A stretch of 30,383 nucleotides of DNA from Cerioporus squamosus. Taxonomy: Eukaryota > Basidiomycota > Agaricomycetes > Polyporales > Polyporaceae. Positions 11,060 through 18,899 of this stretch are shown piece by piece; the first letter of the stretch is position 1; every line of letters begins with the position of its first letter. The position numbers and the translations under genes were made by a program. The stretch lies in the NCBI GenBank assembly GCA_022592435.1, contig JABYQS010000325.1, forward strand, positions 1 to 30,383. The letters are read 5' to 3'. Under the pieces are notes generated by a model, which worked only from the letters and a program-made list of their open reading frames with translations, was not told the DNA's origin and made no database searches.

Positions 11060-12580
11060 ATGTCTTCATACTATGCCCGTCACTACGAGGCGAGGTACAA
11101 TTCACTTATCGCCCATTATGTTGCATTAGAAACTCGTCCTTCAAATCCTGCGCTCGTACTGTGGTTACAGGACATGGGTATCGACGTACTGCCCGGCGAG
11201 ATCTTTGCCATCATCTTCGAACACGTCGTCGCTTCGGAGCGGCAATCCTCATTCCGCGTCGACTTCAAAGGAACGGAGACGGTGGACACTCGCTCTCTCA
11301 TTACGATAACTCACGCCTGCTCGCACTGGAGGGCTATCGCACTGTCCATCCCGTCCCTATGGTCCCGAGTCGATACCACCAACAGGCACAAGCTGAAGAC
11401 CTTCTACGAACGCTCGCGCGAAGCACCGCTATCCCTCATTGTAAACGCGGCGTTGGTGAAGTCGACCCCCGTGCATCGCGATTTGTTGGTCGCATGTTCT
11501 CCCCGGCTGCGAAGACTAGACCTCGCCTTGGGCAAAGAAGGGTCCAAGGACATCGACGAACTACTCCGACTCGATGCGCCTGCGTTGGAATGTCTGGTCG
11601 TGTGTCAGGGGGGTTGGTGGTACTCTCACCTCAATCCATCCTTCATCGATAGACCGCGACAAATCCGCCGCTGCCTCCGCGCCCTCGCCTTCTGGCCACT
11701 CGCATCTTGGATGCCGCAGACACCCTTACCGTCTCTCACTCACATCTACCTGTCATTCAACACGCGCGGGATGAGTTTCAACGGCGACCCGCTGGTATCC
11801 CTGCTATCTGGTTGTCCCGCTCTCGAACATATTCATCTCTCACAACTGTCCGCATACCTTTTTGTGCTGCAGGGCATCAGCATTCCGTTGGTTCATCTCA
11901 AGTCGTTGAGTTTCACGAACGAGTCCTCACTCTCATCAGCTGTGAGCTTGATGGTCGGTCTCTCTATTCCGGAGACGGCCCTCGTACGCCTTGAATGCGA
12001 TGCCGACTTCGACTTCTCTGATACGCTCCCCGTGTTTTCAACGATCCCTCGCATGCCCTATCTGAATAGTGTAAATGGGCCAACAAAGCTAGATATCGGA
12101 TGCGCCTTCAAGATGCTGTATCTCCTTCCGGAGGGTGGTCAGACGCCTTCCACATTATGGCTTCAAGCTCGCGGTGGGCTGCGCGACATGCAGCGTGTGC
12201 AGATCATCAGCGCGACGTCCTCCAGTCCTGCGTACATAGGCGACCTGAAGCGTATGCTCCACGCGCGTACATCCGTCGGGTACCCCATCCGCTCGCTCGC
12301 CGTCCAAGTCATTGATGCCGCATCCATTGACAAAGGGAAGTTGGAGAGCGGGAGGACGACGACCGTACACGATCGTGGCGGCGGCGCCGATCCTAGCATA
12401 TCCGCGGCGTACGTCGACCAACTCGCAAACCTCGTAGACGAATTCCGCTTCTACGCACCCGAAGACAGCCCGTTTCCTCCGCCCGCGACGAGCGAACTGT
12501 GGCGCGTCCCGGGCTCGGAGGACTACTGGACGTTGCCGGAGCACGACCAGCCCGTCTCGAAGTTCCCTTGGGTGTACTAG
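11060..12580 (+). CDS. F-box protein with LRR-like C-terminal region
   Basis: The F-box lies at about residues 43-103: VLPGEIFAIIFEHVV forms the first helices, and THACSHWRAIALSIPSLWSR is the Cys-His-x-Trp-Arg, Pro-Ser-Leu-Trp form typical of the large mushroom F-box families. F-box proteins tie substrates to Skp1 in SCF ubiquitin ligases. The rest (about 400 residues) is rich in regularly spaced leucines (SPRLRRLDLALG, LDAPALECLVV, LSGCPALEHIHLSQLSAY), consistent with a degenerate leucine-rich or solenoid substrate domain. It is a single exon of 506 residues ending SKFPWVY, which is unusual next to intron-rich neighbours but normal for this family. The start at 11060 is the first ATG of the frame and lies before the F-box. 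The substrate cannot be predicted. Confidence 0.9.
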   Translation: MSSYYARHYEARYNSLIAHYVALETRPSNPALVLWLQDMGIDVLPGEIFAIIFEHVVASERQSSFRVDFKGTETVDTRSLITITHACSHWRAIALSIPSLWSRVDTTNRHKLKTFYERSREAPLSLIVNAALVKSTPVHRDLLVACSPRLRRLDLALGKEGSKDIDELLRLDAPALECLVVCQGGWWYSHLNPSFIDRPRQIRRCLRALAFWPLASWMPQTPLPSLTHIYLSFNTRGMSFNGDPLVSLLSGCPALEHIHLSQLSAYLFVLQGISIPLVHLKSLSFTNESSLSSAVSLMVGLSIPETALVRLECDADFDFSDTLPVFSTIPRMPYLNSVNGPTKLDIGCAFKMLYLLPEGGQTPSTLWLQARGGLRDMQRVQIISATSSSPAYIGDLKRMLHARTSVGYPIRSLAVQVIDAASIDKGKLESGRTTTVHDRGGGADPSISAAYVDQLANLVDEFRFYAPEDSPFPPPATSELWRVPGSEDYWTLPEHDQPVSKFPWVY

Positions 12581-12869
12581 CGCCACCCGTGGCGAAGAGG
12601 TCTCGGTGTTGTTCGTCAGGTCAGTGCGCCTGCACCGTGGCATAACATATCTTATCCTTGTGCTCATGAATTCTTCTCGTCTCTATGGCTCACTTGACAA
12701 ACGGACTACTATTGTTGACTACGATAGTCTACTGATCATTGTGGGTGACCGATGCTTGGGCCCGCTGTCAAGCTTTCATTTTTGTGCACGCGCCGCCGCA
12801 TCTCCCTCGTCTACGCGTTCGTCGCCGCAATGTCGACTTGGTCACTGTGGCGGGCGCCCCCGTGGACAC
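12581..12869. other. Intergenic DNA before the TATA box
   Basis: This short spacer holds the 3' end of the F-box gene transcript and the upstream promoter of the next gene. Small plus-strand frames (12606-12955) have no recognisable features and run through the TATA box, so I leave them out. Confidence 0.4.
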
Positions 12870-12878
12870 TATATAAAG
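12870..12878 (+). promoter_or_regulatory. TATA box of the small two-exon gene
   Basis: TATATAAAG stands about 115 bases before the ATG at 12994 and matches the TATA consensus. With a start of transcription some 30-60 bases downstream, the 5' UTR would be about 60-90 bases. It is the clearest core promoter element in the window. Confidence 0.6.
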
Positions 12879-12993
12879 TGGGCAGATTCTTCATTACAGG
12901 ACGCGACTCTCGTTCTCCAAGACCGCTCATCCTAGTCGATGCCAGTTACGCATAATCGGACAAGCCGACACTTCGAATCCACGCCCTGCCAAC

Positions 12994-13590
12994 ATGACTC
13001 CTCCTATATCTTCCCCACCACGAAAGCCTCCGACGAAGTCCACGCGAGAGTTCTCCTTGCTCATCGTCCAGTCTGACCGTCAAGATCAGAGTCACGGCGA
13101 GGGCAAATCTCACTGGGCAATAGACATTGTTACGAAGACCTCATGGGTCACCCGACTTCCAGGCAGACCTGAAAATGTCCGACCGAATCTGCAGACAGCG
13201 TCGGGAGCAGTAGCCATCGACATCAATGACTCTGAAGAGACGATCAGGGCGGTTTTGGAGGTGCGTACGCATATGTTGTGAGGCTGCCATGCCGCACATC
13301 CCCACACTCGCTATTACTGGGGTCGATTTCTGACTCCGTACGCCACACAGATATTCAACGAAGCGATGGACGCAATTCAGAAAGAGCCGGGTGGATGTGA
13401 CGGGAACTGTACGGAAAACGCGTTCAGATGCCTGGCGGCACTACAGCATGACGGACGCATTTTATCGACGGTCAGCAAGGTCCAGGTAGAAGCTGCGATG
13501 GAAAAATCGTTTGCCGATACTGTTACGATTGGACGCGCCTCGCCTCTAGATACGCCTCGGGTTTGTTTCATCCCTTCGAAGACTGAGTAG
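12994..13590 (+). CDS. Small protein of unknown function, two exons
   Basis: Exon 1 is 12994-13260. A 90-nt intron (13261-13350, GTGCGT...CACACAG) is removed in phase 0, and exon 2 is 13351-13590, giving 168 residues. The N-terminus is Pro/Ser/Lys-rich (MTPPISSPPRKPPTKSTREF). The next part looks like alternating beta strands (FSLLIVQSDR, HWAIDIVTKTSWVTRLPG, SGAVAIDINDSEETI). Exon 2 is mainly helical with a Cys-rich patch (GGCDGNCTENAFRCLAAL) that may be chance or a small disulfide or metal site. No signal peptide is seen, so a cytosolic or nuclear place is likely. I do not recognise the family. The splice sites, the TATA box and an exact frame join support a real gene. Confidence 0.75.
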
Positions 13591-13612
13591 CATTAGTGAC
13601 CTCTCCTACGGA

Positions 13613-14080
13613 ATGTATTCACCTCTCAGCGACGGGCGGGGACTAGACGTACCACCTCTTGACTGCTCTCCCAGTCCGCTGACATGCTTACAACGCTCAT
13701 CTTCGACGCGGAATGTGCCCTCATCAATGATCGCGACAGAGCGCGTCGCCTCGAAGGCTCGGAGTCGCGACTCGCGTGCTTGCTGCTCATTCATGCTGCT
13801 CGAACACGGTTGCACTGAGGCAAAAGAGAACGCGTCCGAGCCCAGCCATTTGTCCGACCGATGTCTGCTTAGCGGTGTGGCGACAGCTTGTGTTGGAGGT
13901 CTTCCAGTTCTCGATCCTCGACTCTTGAACAAGTTGAGCATCACAGAATGCAGTCGCATGCTCGTCGGTATTCTTTTAGGCCCCAAGTACGATGACGGCC
14001 GTTGGGCCTTCTCGGACCTCCAAGTCGCCGTTCATGTGATGACGACCACGCGGAGGCTGGAGGATCGAATTCGCGAGTAG
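13613..14080 (+). CDS. Doubtful ORF, 155 codons, just after the small gene
   Basis: This frame begins 22 bases after the preceding stop codon, so it may simply be that gene's 3' UTR or a further relic. In its favour, the second half reads like a folded protein (VATACVGGLPVLDPRLLNKL, ECSRMLVGILLGPKYDDGRW, FSDLQVAVHVMTTTRRLEDR) and continues to a stop without interruption. Against it, the opposite strand is open over almost the same span (13606-13986), another plus frame has a plausible start at 13684 (MLTTLIFDAECALIND), and no domain is recognisable. There is room for only a very short promoter. Confidence 0.3.
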   Translation: MYSPLSDGRGLDVPPLDCSPSPLTCLQRSSSTRNVPSSMIATERVASKARSRDSRACCSFMLLEHGCTEAKENASEPSHLSDRCLLSGVATACVGGLPVLDPRLLNKLSITECSRMLVGILLGPKYDDGRWAFSDLQVAVHVMTTTRRLEDRIRE

Positions 14081-14388
14081 TAAGTACCAGTACCTAACGA
14101 CGCTGTCTCCGCGATCGGCTCTTGAGAGAGACCGGTGCGACTATCTGGTGAGCAAGGATGAGCAAAGAAGCGCAACCTCTTGCGAAAATCCGAATCAACA
14201 TCAACGCACCGACAGATTGACCGCAAGTCCTACTCCTAATCCCGTCTACTCGAATCGCAACCCGCGCAACACAAGTTGAAGGAGAGAGACGTCGGCCAAG
14301 GTAGACCATGGCCATCTATCTAGTTCAACACAACAGTAATGCTGATACAGCACACGTCGCATCGATAGTGGACCCGCACAAAACGCGG

Positions 14389-14400
14389 CACACACACACA
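14389..14400. repeat. (CA)6 microsatellite
   Basis: A perfect short dinucleotide run in the convergent spacer, with no coding role. Confidence 0.7.
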
Positions 14401-14555
14401 CCCACAAACCACCGAACGCGAGACTCCAGACCTCCAGACTTCGAGACGCAGAACTTCAGGAACGTGCATAACACAACAATGCGGACGAATACATGACACA
14501 AGCACAAACACAAACACGACAGGACGACGGACGACTGACAACTATGCGGGATGGC

Positions 14556-14568
14556 AGAGAGAGAGAGA
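14556..14568. repeat. (AG)6 microsatellite
   Basis: A perfect short dinucleotide run in the probable 3' UTR of the zinc-finger gene. Confidence 0.7.
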
Positions 14569-15020
14569 CTCGGAAATTACTACACCAAGACGCGACATCT
14601 GAGATATCCTAGAACAGAAACTTGCCTGACATACACATACATCTTGAAAAGAGAGCTTCGGATGCGGATTGTATATACGATGGGAACGTGTAATGGTGCG
14701 AGACTGGGACGCGGGGAACGTGAGGCGGACTGTGATGATGGGGAGGCGGTGGGGTGGGAAGTGTGGAAGCGGGAAGTGGAACGCGAGGCGGGGGGCGGGG
14801 TGCAGAGGCAGCGAGACGCGAGACGAGCGAGGCGGAGAGGTACATATGCAAGTCGAGAGGGAGAGGGAGAGGAAGATGGAGAGTCCGGACGTCAGATCAT
14901 AATCATAGCAGCAGTCGTTCAGATCGTCGAAAGGCAGGAGGCAAGAGATGGGAAGCTCGAGGTTCGAGCAGACCCCCGACACGACGCCCGACACCCGACA
15001 CATCGAGCATCGAGCTCGCA

Positions 15021-17755
15021 TCACGCATCCTCCTTTTTCAACCACTCCTCATCCGTCGCACTCCCATGATTCGCCTCAGCAGCGTCCACAGCCTCCAACA
15101 GCTCCGCCTCCGCCTCCGCGTCCGCCTCAGTGTCCGCCGGGTCCGCATCCGCGTCCGCCTCCGCATCCACCTCGTCCGCCTCCGCATCCGCATCAGCGTC
15201 CGCGTCCACCTCCTCCCCGTCCGCGTCGACGTCCATCAGCTCAGAGCTCTTCGGCGACCCCGACCCCGAGCCAGAACCGTGCTTCCCCGCAGCAGCACGC
15301 ATCGCAGGCGAATGGCTCGCAGACCTGCTGCTCCCACTCCCGCTCCGGCTCGGGTGCCCGTTCGCACCTGCACCTGCACCCACAGGTCGGCGCGCCTGCT
15401 GCTGCTGCGAGTCGCGCGAGCGCGGCGGCCGCTGCTCGTACTCGTGCCCGTCCGCGCTCGACCCGGGCAGCGTGGCGATCCCCGGGGGCGTGGGCCCGCG
15501 CTGACTCGAGCGCGAATGGCTGTACGACGACTGCGACTGGCGGTACGGCGAATGCGGGTCCCGGTCTCTCTCGCGCTCCCGTTCCCGTTCCCGCTCCCGC
15601 TCACGGTCGTGGTGGTCATGCCGGCTGTAGCTCGACTGCTGCGAAGAAAGGACATGAGTGCCGCTCGGGCCTAGGCGGGACTGCATCTGCGACTGCGACG
15701 GGTGGACGGGGATGGTGTCCGTACGGTGGATGGAACGCTCGGAGCCCTGCGAGCCGCCGAGACGGCCGTTCGACAACGACCCGGGAGCGGCCTGCGGCGC
15801 ACCAGACGGGTGGATCGCGGCGGGCTGGTGGTGGTGCATCTGCGCAGCGAGGTTCTGGCTGTCGAGCGTGCCGCGTCGTTCGACGCGCTTCATTTTCTTC
15901 CGACACCTGTGTGCGTGCGAGCAGACGCAAAAAGCGAGAACCCGTCAGAAGTGACAACGTAGCGGTGGAATATTCCCGCTGACCTGTCGCAAACCGTGCC
16001 AGGGCCCTCCGGACCCGGTCCCCACTTCTCGACGCACTTGCCCTCCTTGTAGCGGCCAGGGAGCCCGCACTGGCGGCAGATACGCTGCCCCTGCGCGTTC
16101 GTCGGCGGGAACCCACCTCCCCCCAGCGCATTGGGGCCAGAGATGACGCTCCCTGTCGGACCTATGTGACACGAGAGTGTGAATAATCGATGCGCCAGAC
16201 GCCGCCTCGAGGAAACAACGAGCTTACCAAGGGTGAGCACGCTCCCATTGGCGCCGAGCGAACCAGCGCCGAGCTTCGTCTTCTTGACGGGCGCACCGGT
16301 CACGGGCGGCGCGAAGATGTGCGTCTGGTACGTCTGCACCTGCCCCGGGGCGGGGAGCGGGCCAGGCGGCGAGGTTACCTGCGCGGCGGCGTGAGCACTC
16401 GGGTGGAGCTGAACGATGGAAGATGCGCGTGCCCTGGAGTGGTGCGGGACTGCGAGGTGGTAGTCGCGGCCCGGCGAGGGAGACCGGTGGCGCGAGGACG
16501 GGTGCAGGTGCTGCGAAGGATGGATCGCACGAGGTTGCCCTTGCTCGTCGGGGCCGGCGCGCTCGTCGCCGGGCGTGGCGGTGGCCTCGAGGAGCATCTC
16601 GTCGAGGCTCATCGAGCTTGCGCGGGAGCGACTGCGTGAGGAGGGCCCGCCGGGGGACCTCGAGCGGCGAGAACGGCGGGAACGGCGATGTTCAGGGTAC
16701 GCATAACGGGGATCGTCGCGGTCCACGTGGGAGCGGGGCTGGTACGCCTGGTAGCGGGGATGGACGTGGAGAGGCTGGCCCGCAGCGGAGGGGTGCACTG
16801 CGAGCTGCTGCGGCGAGTGGTCAGGTGCGTGCCCGTTGGTGAGATACGCGGGATGAGGGGAGTTTGAGGGCTTCGGAGGAGGAGGAAGAGCGTCAGTTAG
16901 ACGGGACGCTGCAGATCGGACGAGGCGTGTACGTACGGAGAGGCTGTATCCGCGGGCGCGGCCACGGTCGTCGGGGTCGCGGTCGTTGCGCGGTCGTTTG
17001 GCAGGCGGGGGCGCGCCGGGACCAGCGAGAGCGGGGCCGTAGCCTGCGTCCATGCTGCCTGCGCGAGGACGGACGCGGCTGGAGCTCGCGCTCGGGGGCG
17101 GGGGGAGCGCAACGGAGGGGAACGGTTGTGAGGCGAGGTTGAGCCCGCGGGCGCTGCGGGAGGAGAGTTGTGCACGGGAGGGAAGGCTGGAGAAGGGCTG
17201 CTGCAGCGCGAAGGGGAGGTGGATGGAGTTTTGGGAGGGGATGGCGGGGATGGTGATGAGCTCACCGCCTCCTTGCGCGACGAGGCGCGTGAACTGGGCA
17301 CGGACGTCGGCGTTGCGGAGCTCTGCGCCTGCGAAGAAGCGGTCGAGCTCGACCCAGGACTCCTGGAGCATGCGGAGGCGGGCTTCGGCCTCGTCGCGGG
17401 CCTGCTCGGCGCGCTCAGCGCGGTTCTCGCACTCGAGGATGGTCTTGCGCGCGGCCTCGGACAGCTGGGGTTTGGACGGTGCGCCCTGGGACGAGCCGGG
17501 CGGGGAGCCGTTTGTGGGTGACTGGACTGTTGATTGGAAGGACGCGAGGAGGCGTTCCGCCTTGTCCGCGCGTCGTTTCATGCCGTCCAGCTGCTGCTTG
17601 AGAGTTTCTGTCTCCTCGAGGGCCTTCGCGAGGAGTGAGGCGAGCTGGGCGGGCGAAGAGGAGCCCGAGGCTGGTGGCGAGCCATTGGTCTGGGGAGCGG
17701 GCTCGTCGCGGACGGGGACTGTGGCGGGCGCGGGAGGCTGCGGGGACGGGGACAT
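15021..17755 (-). CDS. Large low-complexity protein with coiled coil and atypical GATA-like zinc finger, four exons
   Basis: Exons on the minus strand are 17755-16937, 16870-16228, 16161-15984 and 15906-15021, which join exactly to give 841 residues. Introns are 66, 66 and 77 nt, all GT-AG. Residues about 35-75 and 95-160 are predicted coiled coil (LAKALEETETLKQQLDGMKR; ECENRAERAEQARDEAEARL). Next come Pro/Ser/Arg-rich disordered regions with likely nuclear signals (PPAKRPRND, RRSRRSRRSRSP). A finger has Cys516, 519, 545 and 548 with an extra Cys530; WGPGPEGPGTVCDRCRKKMK recalls the second half of a GATA finger. The C-terminus has Arg-Glu dipeptides, Gln runs and an acidic Asp-Ala tract. This suggests a nuclear DNA-binding or chromatin-linked regulator, by inference. 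Intron 1 is a multiple of three with no stop, so its retention would still give an open product. A start upstream in another frame is possible (see the entry for 17756-17954). Confidence 0.85.
15040..15240 (-). repeat. Coding minisatellite for the Asp-Ala/Glu-Ala acidic tail
   Basis: On the plus strand this reads as imperfect repeats of CGCATCCGCGTCCGCCTC-like hexamer-based units. On the minus strand it encodes alternating Asp-Ala, Glu-Ala and Val-Asp in the last 70 residues of the zinc-finger protein. Six-base steps keep the frame, so copy number may vary between strains without breaking the gene. It also explains the long Pro- or Arg-rich shadow frames on the other strand. Confidence 0.75.
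15561..15606 (-). repeat. Coding hexamer repeat for the Arg-Glu dipeptide run
   Basis: The minus strand encodes about eight Arg-Glu dipeptides followed by Asp-Arg-Asp, from CG(C/G)GA(A/G)-type hexamers. Such mixed-charge runs are common in nuclear speckle and splicing-linked proteins. Here the run lies between a Ser/His-rich and a Tyr/Ser-rich part of the zinc-finger protein. Confidence 0.75.
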
Positions 17756-17954
17756 CGACCGGGATCGGGAGGAGGGTTGTCGTCGGGGAGCCTAGCGGGG
17801 GAGACGGGGGAGACGTCGTGGAGGGCGTGTGGGACGACGAGGACGGGCGGGGGTGTGATGTCGGGGCGTGAGGTGAAAGAGGGGCGGGGGGCGGGGCGGA
17901 GACATATTTGAGGGACGGAGGAGAGCTTGATATCGCCTCGACCTCATGCGCCAC
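17756..17954 (-). promoter_or_regulatory. Leader of the zinc-finger gene with an overlapping upstream reading frame
   Basis: An ATG at 17954 opens a frame (MAHEVEAISSSPPSLKYVSA) that runs through the start of the main gene and stops only at 17415, overlapping it in another frame. Its first 66 codons are Pro/Ser/Thr-rich and look like a natural N-terminus. Either it is an upstream ORF that lowers translation, or a one-base indel near 17755 hides that these codons are the true start of the protein. The main frame itself has a TAG 14 codons before its ATG (17795-17797). That TAG sits in CGCTAG, which could also be a 3' splice site. Confidence 0.4.
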
Positions 17955-18899
17955 GCTCGCCCATCACCCCTTGCCTTTTCTGGACGGTTCGCATTTTCGC
18001 GCACCGAATTCCCTTTTCCGGCGGGCCCCTTGCCCTTTTCCGGCCATTTGCCCCGCGCCATCGAGACCCCGGCCACCGCGATCCCGCCCTCCCGCCTCGC
18101 CTCGCCCTGGCCCGGTTCGGCCGCTGCGAACGCTCGCGGGAGGGCAGCTTGCACTCCGCCGCCGTCGCCGCTGTCCTGGCTCGCCTCGTCGTCCTCGCGC
18201 TCTGAGCTGGGCACAAGTCGTGGACGGCGCACCGCCTGGAGCAGCGCTTCGGGACACGTTGTTACGGCAAGGACGCGCTGTCTGAGCGAGAAGTCGAAGA
18301 GGTCCGAGCTGGTATCCCGCTCTGGCGCGCATCTCGCCACCTCCTGCCATTCTGTTGCTAGCTGGCTATTCTCCGACGCTCTCTCGCTCACGTCGCCCGC
18401 TCTCAGCGCACGCCCGCGCAGAATTCTCTCCGCCCGTCTGATCCATGCGGCCCCGGCTCCTCCTCAGGCCTCAGCTCCTGCTTCTTCCCCCGCTCGAGCT
18501 TCCGAGGCCACCATCCTGTGTGCGGTGTGACCGTCCACGGCTGTGGCCACGGCCCACACTGCCTCCTGGCCCTCTGTCCGACCGCCCCGGGCCTCCCCTC
18601 CCGCTCTCCTGAATCTGAACGCCCGGGTGTGCATCTTGTCACGTCTTCTCGTCCTGCGGGTCCAGTCTCTAGGCCCTCCCCTGCCAGCCTCCCGGCGACG
18701 GCGCGGACAGACGTCACCTGCGCATGCGCGCGCGGCCGCGGGCCCATCATCGCGCCTCCTACTCTCTTCTCGCAAGCTTCTCCTCCGCCTTGCCTGCCCG
18801 AGGAAATCCGCCTGCCGTCCAGATCGCCCCCATACAGATAGCAGATGCGTTCTCCCAGCGCCCGACGCGGCCCCTCTCCCAGTGCCATTCAGTCCCTTC
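17955..18899. other. C/T-rich region without a supported gene
   Basis: The plus strand is strongly pyrimidine-rich, as upstream of fungal transcription starts, so it may be the promoter and leader of a plus-strand gene beginning near 19 kb. It also includes the upstream side of the minus-strand zinc-finger gene. Long open frames on both strands (for example 17946-18530 and 17792-18391) reflect a lack of stop codons in GC-rich DNA and have no recognisable content. Confidence 0.35.

Larger units (their letters stand above)
14081..15020. other. 3' spacer before the zinc-finger gene, with microsatellites
   Basis: No gene is supported. The right part should be the 3' UTR of the minus-strand zinc-finger gene. 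The 167-codon minus-strand frame at 14542-15045 overlaps that gene's stop codon and looks like UTR. Simple repeats include (CA)6 at 14389-14400, (AG)6 at 14556-14568 and a GGGAGA-rich purine tract near 14855-14885. The left part serves the plus-strand transcripts, so this is a convergent 3'-3' spacer. Confidence 0.5.

Noticed and set aside
14542..15045. 167-codon minus-strand frame after the zinc-finger gene
   Set aside because: It overlaps that gene's stop codon, holds microsatellite-derived Ser-Leu and His-Pro runs, and fits a 3' UTR.
15040..15240. Repeat array that could be mistaken for a CRISPR-like structure
   Set aside because: Units are contiguous, degenerate, six-base-based and coding; there are no spacers, and the host is a eukaryote.
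14754..15982. Long plus-strand frames (306 and 344 codons) rich in Arg or Pro over the zinc-finger gene
   Set aside because: They are translations of the coding hexamer repeats from the opposite strand. The minus-strand gene joins exactly across three introns.
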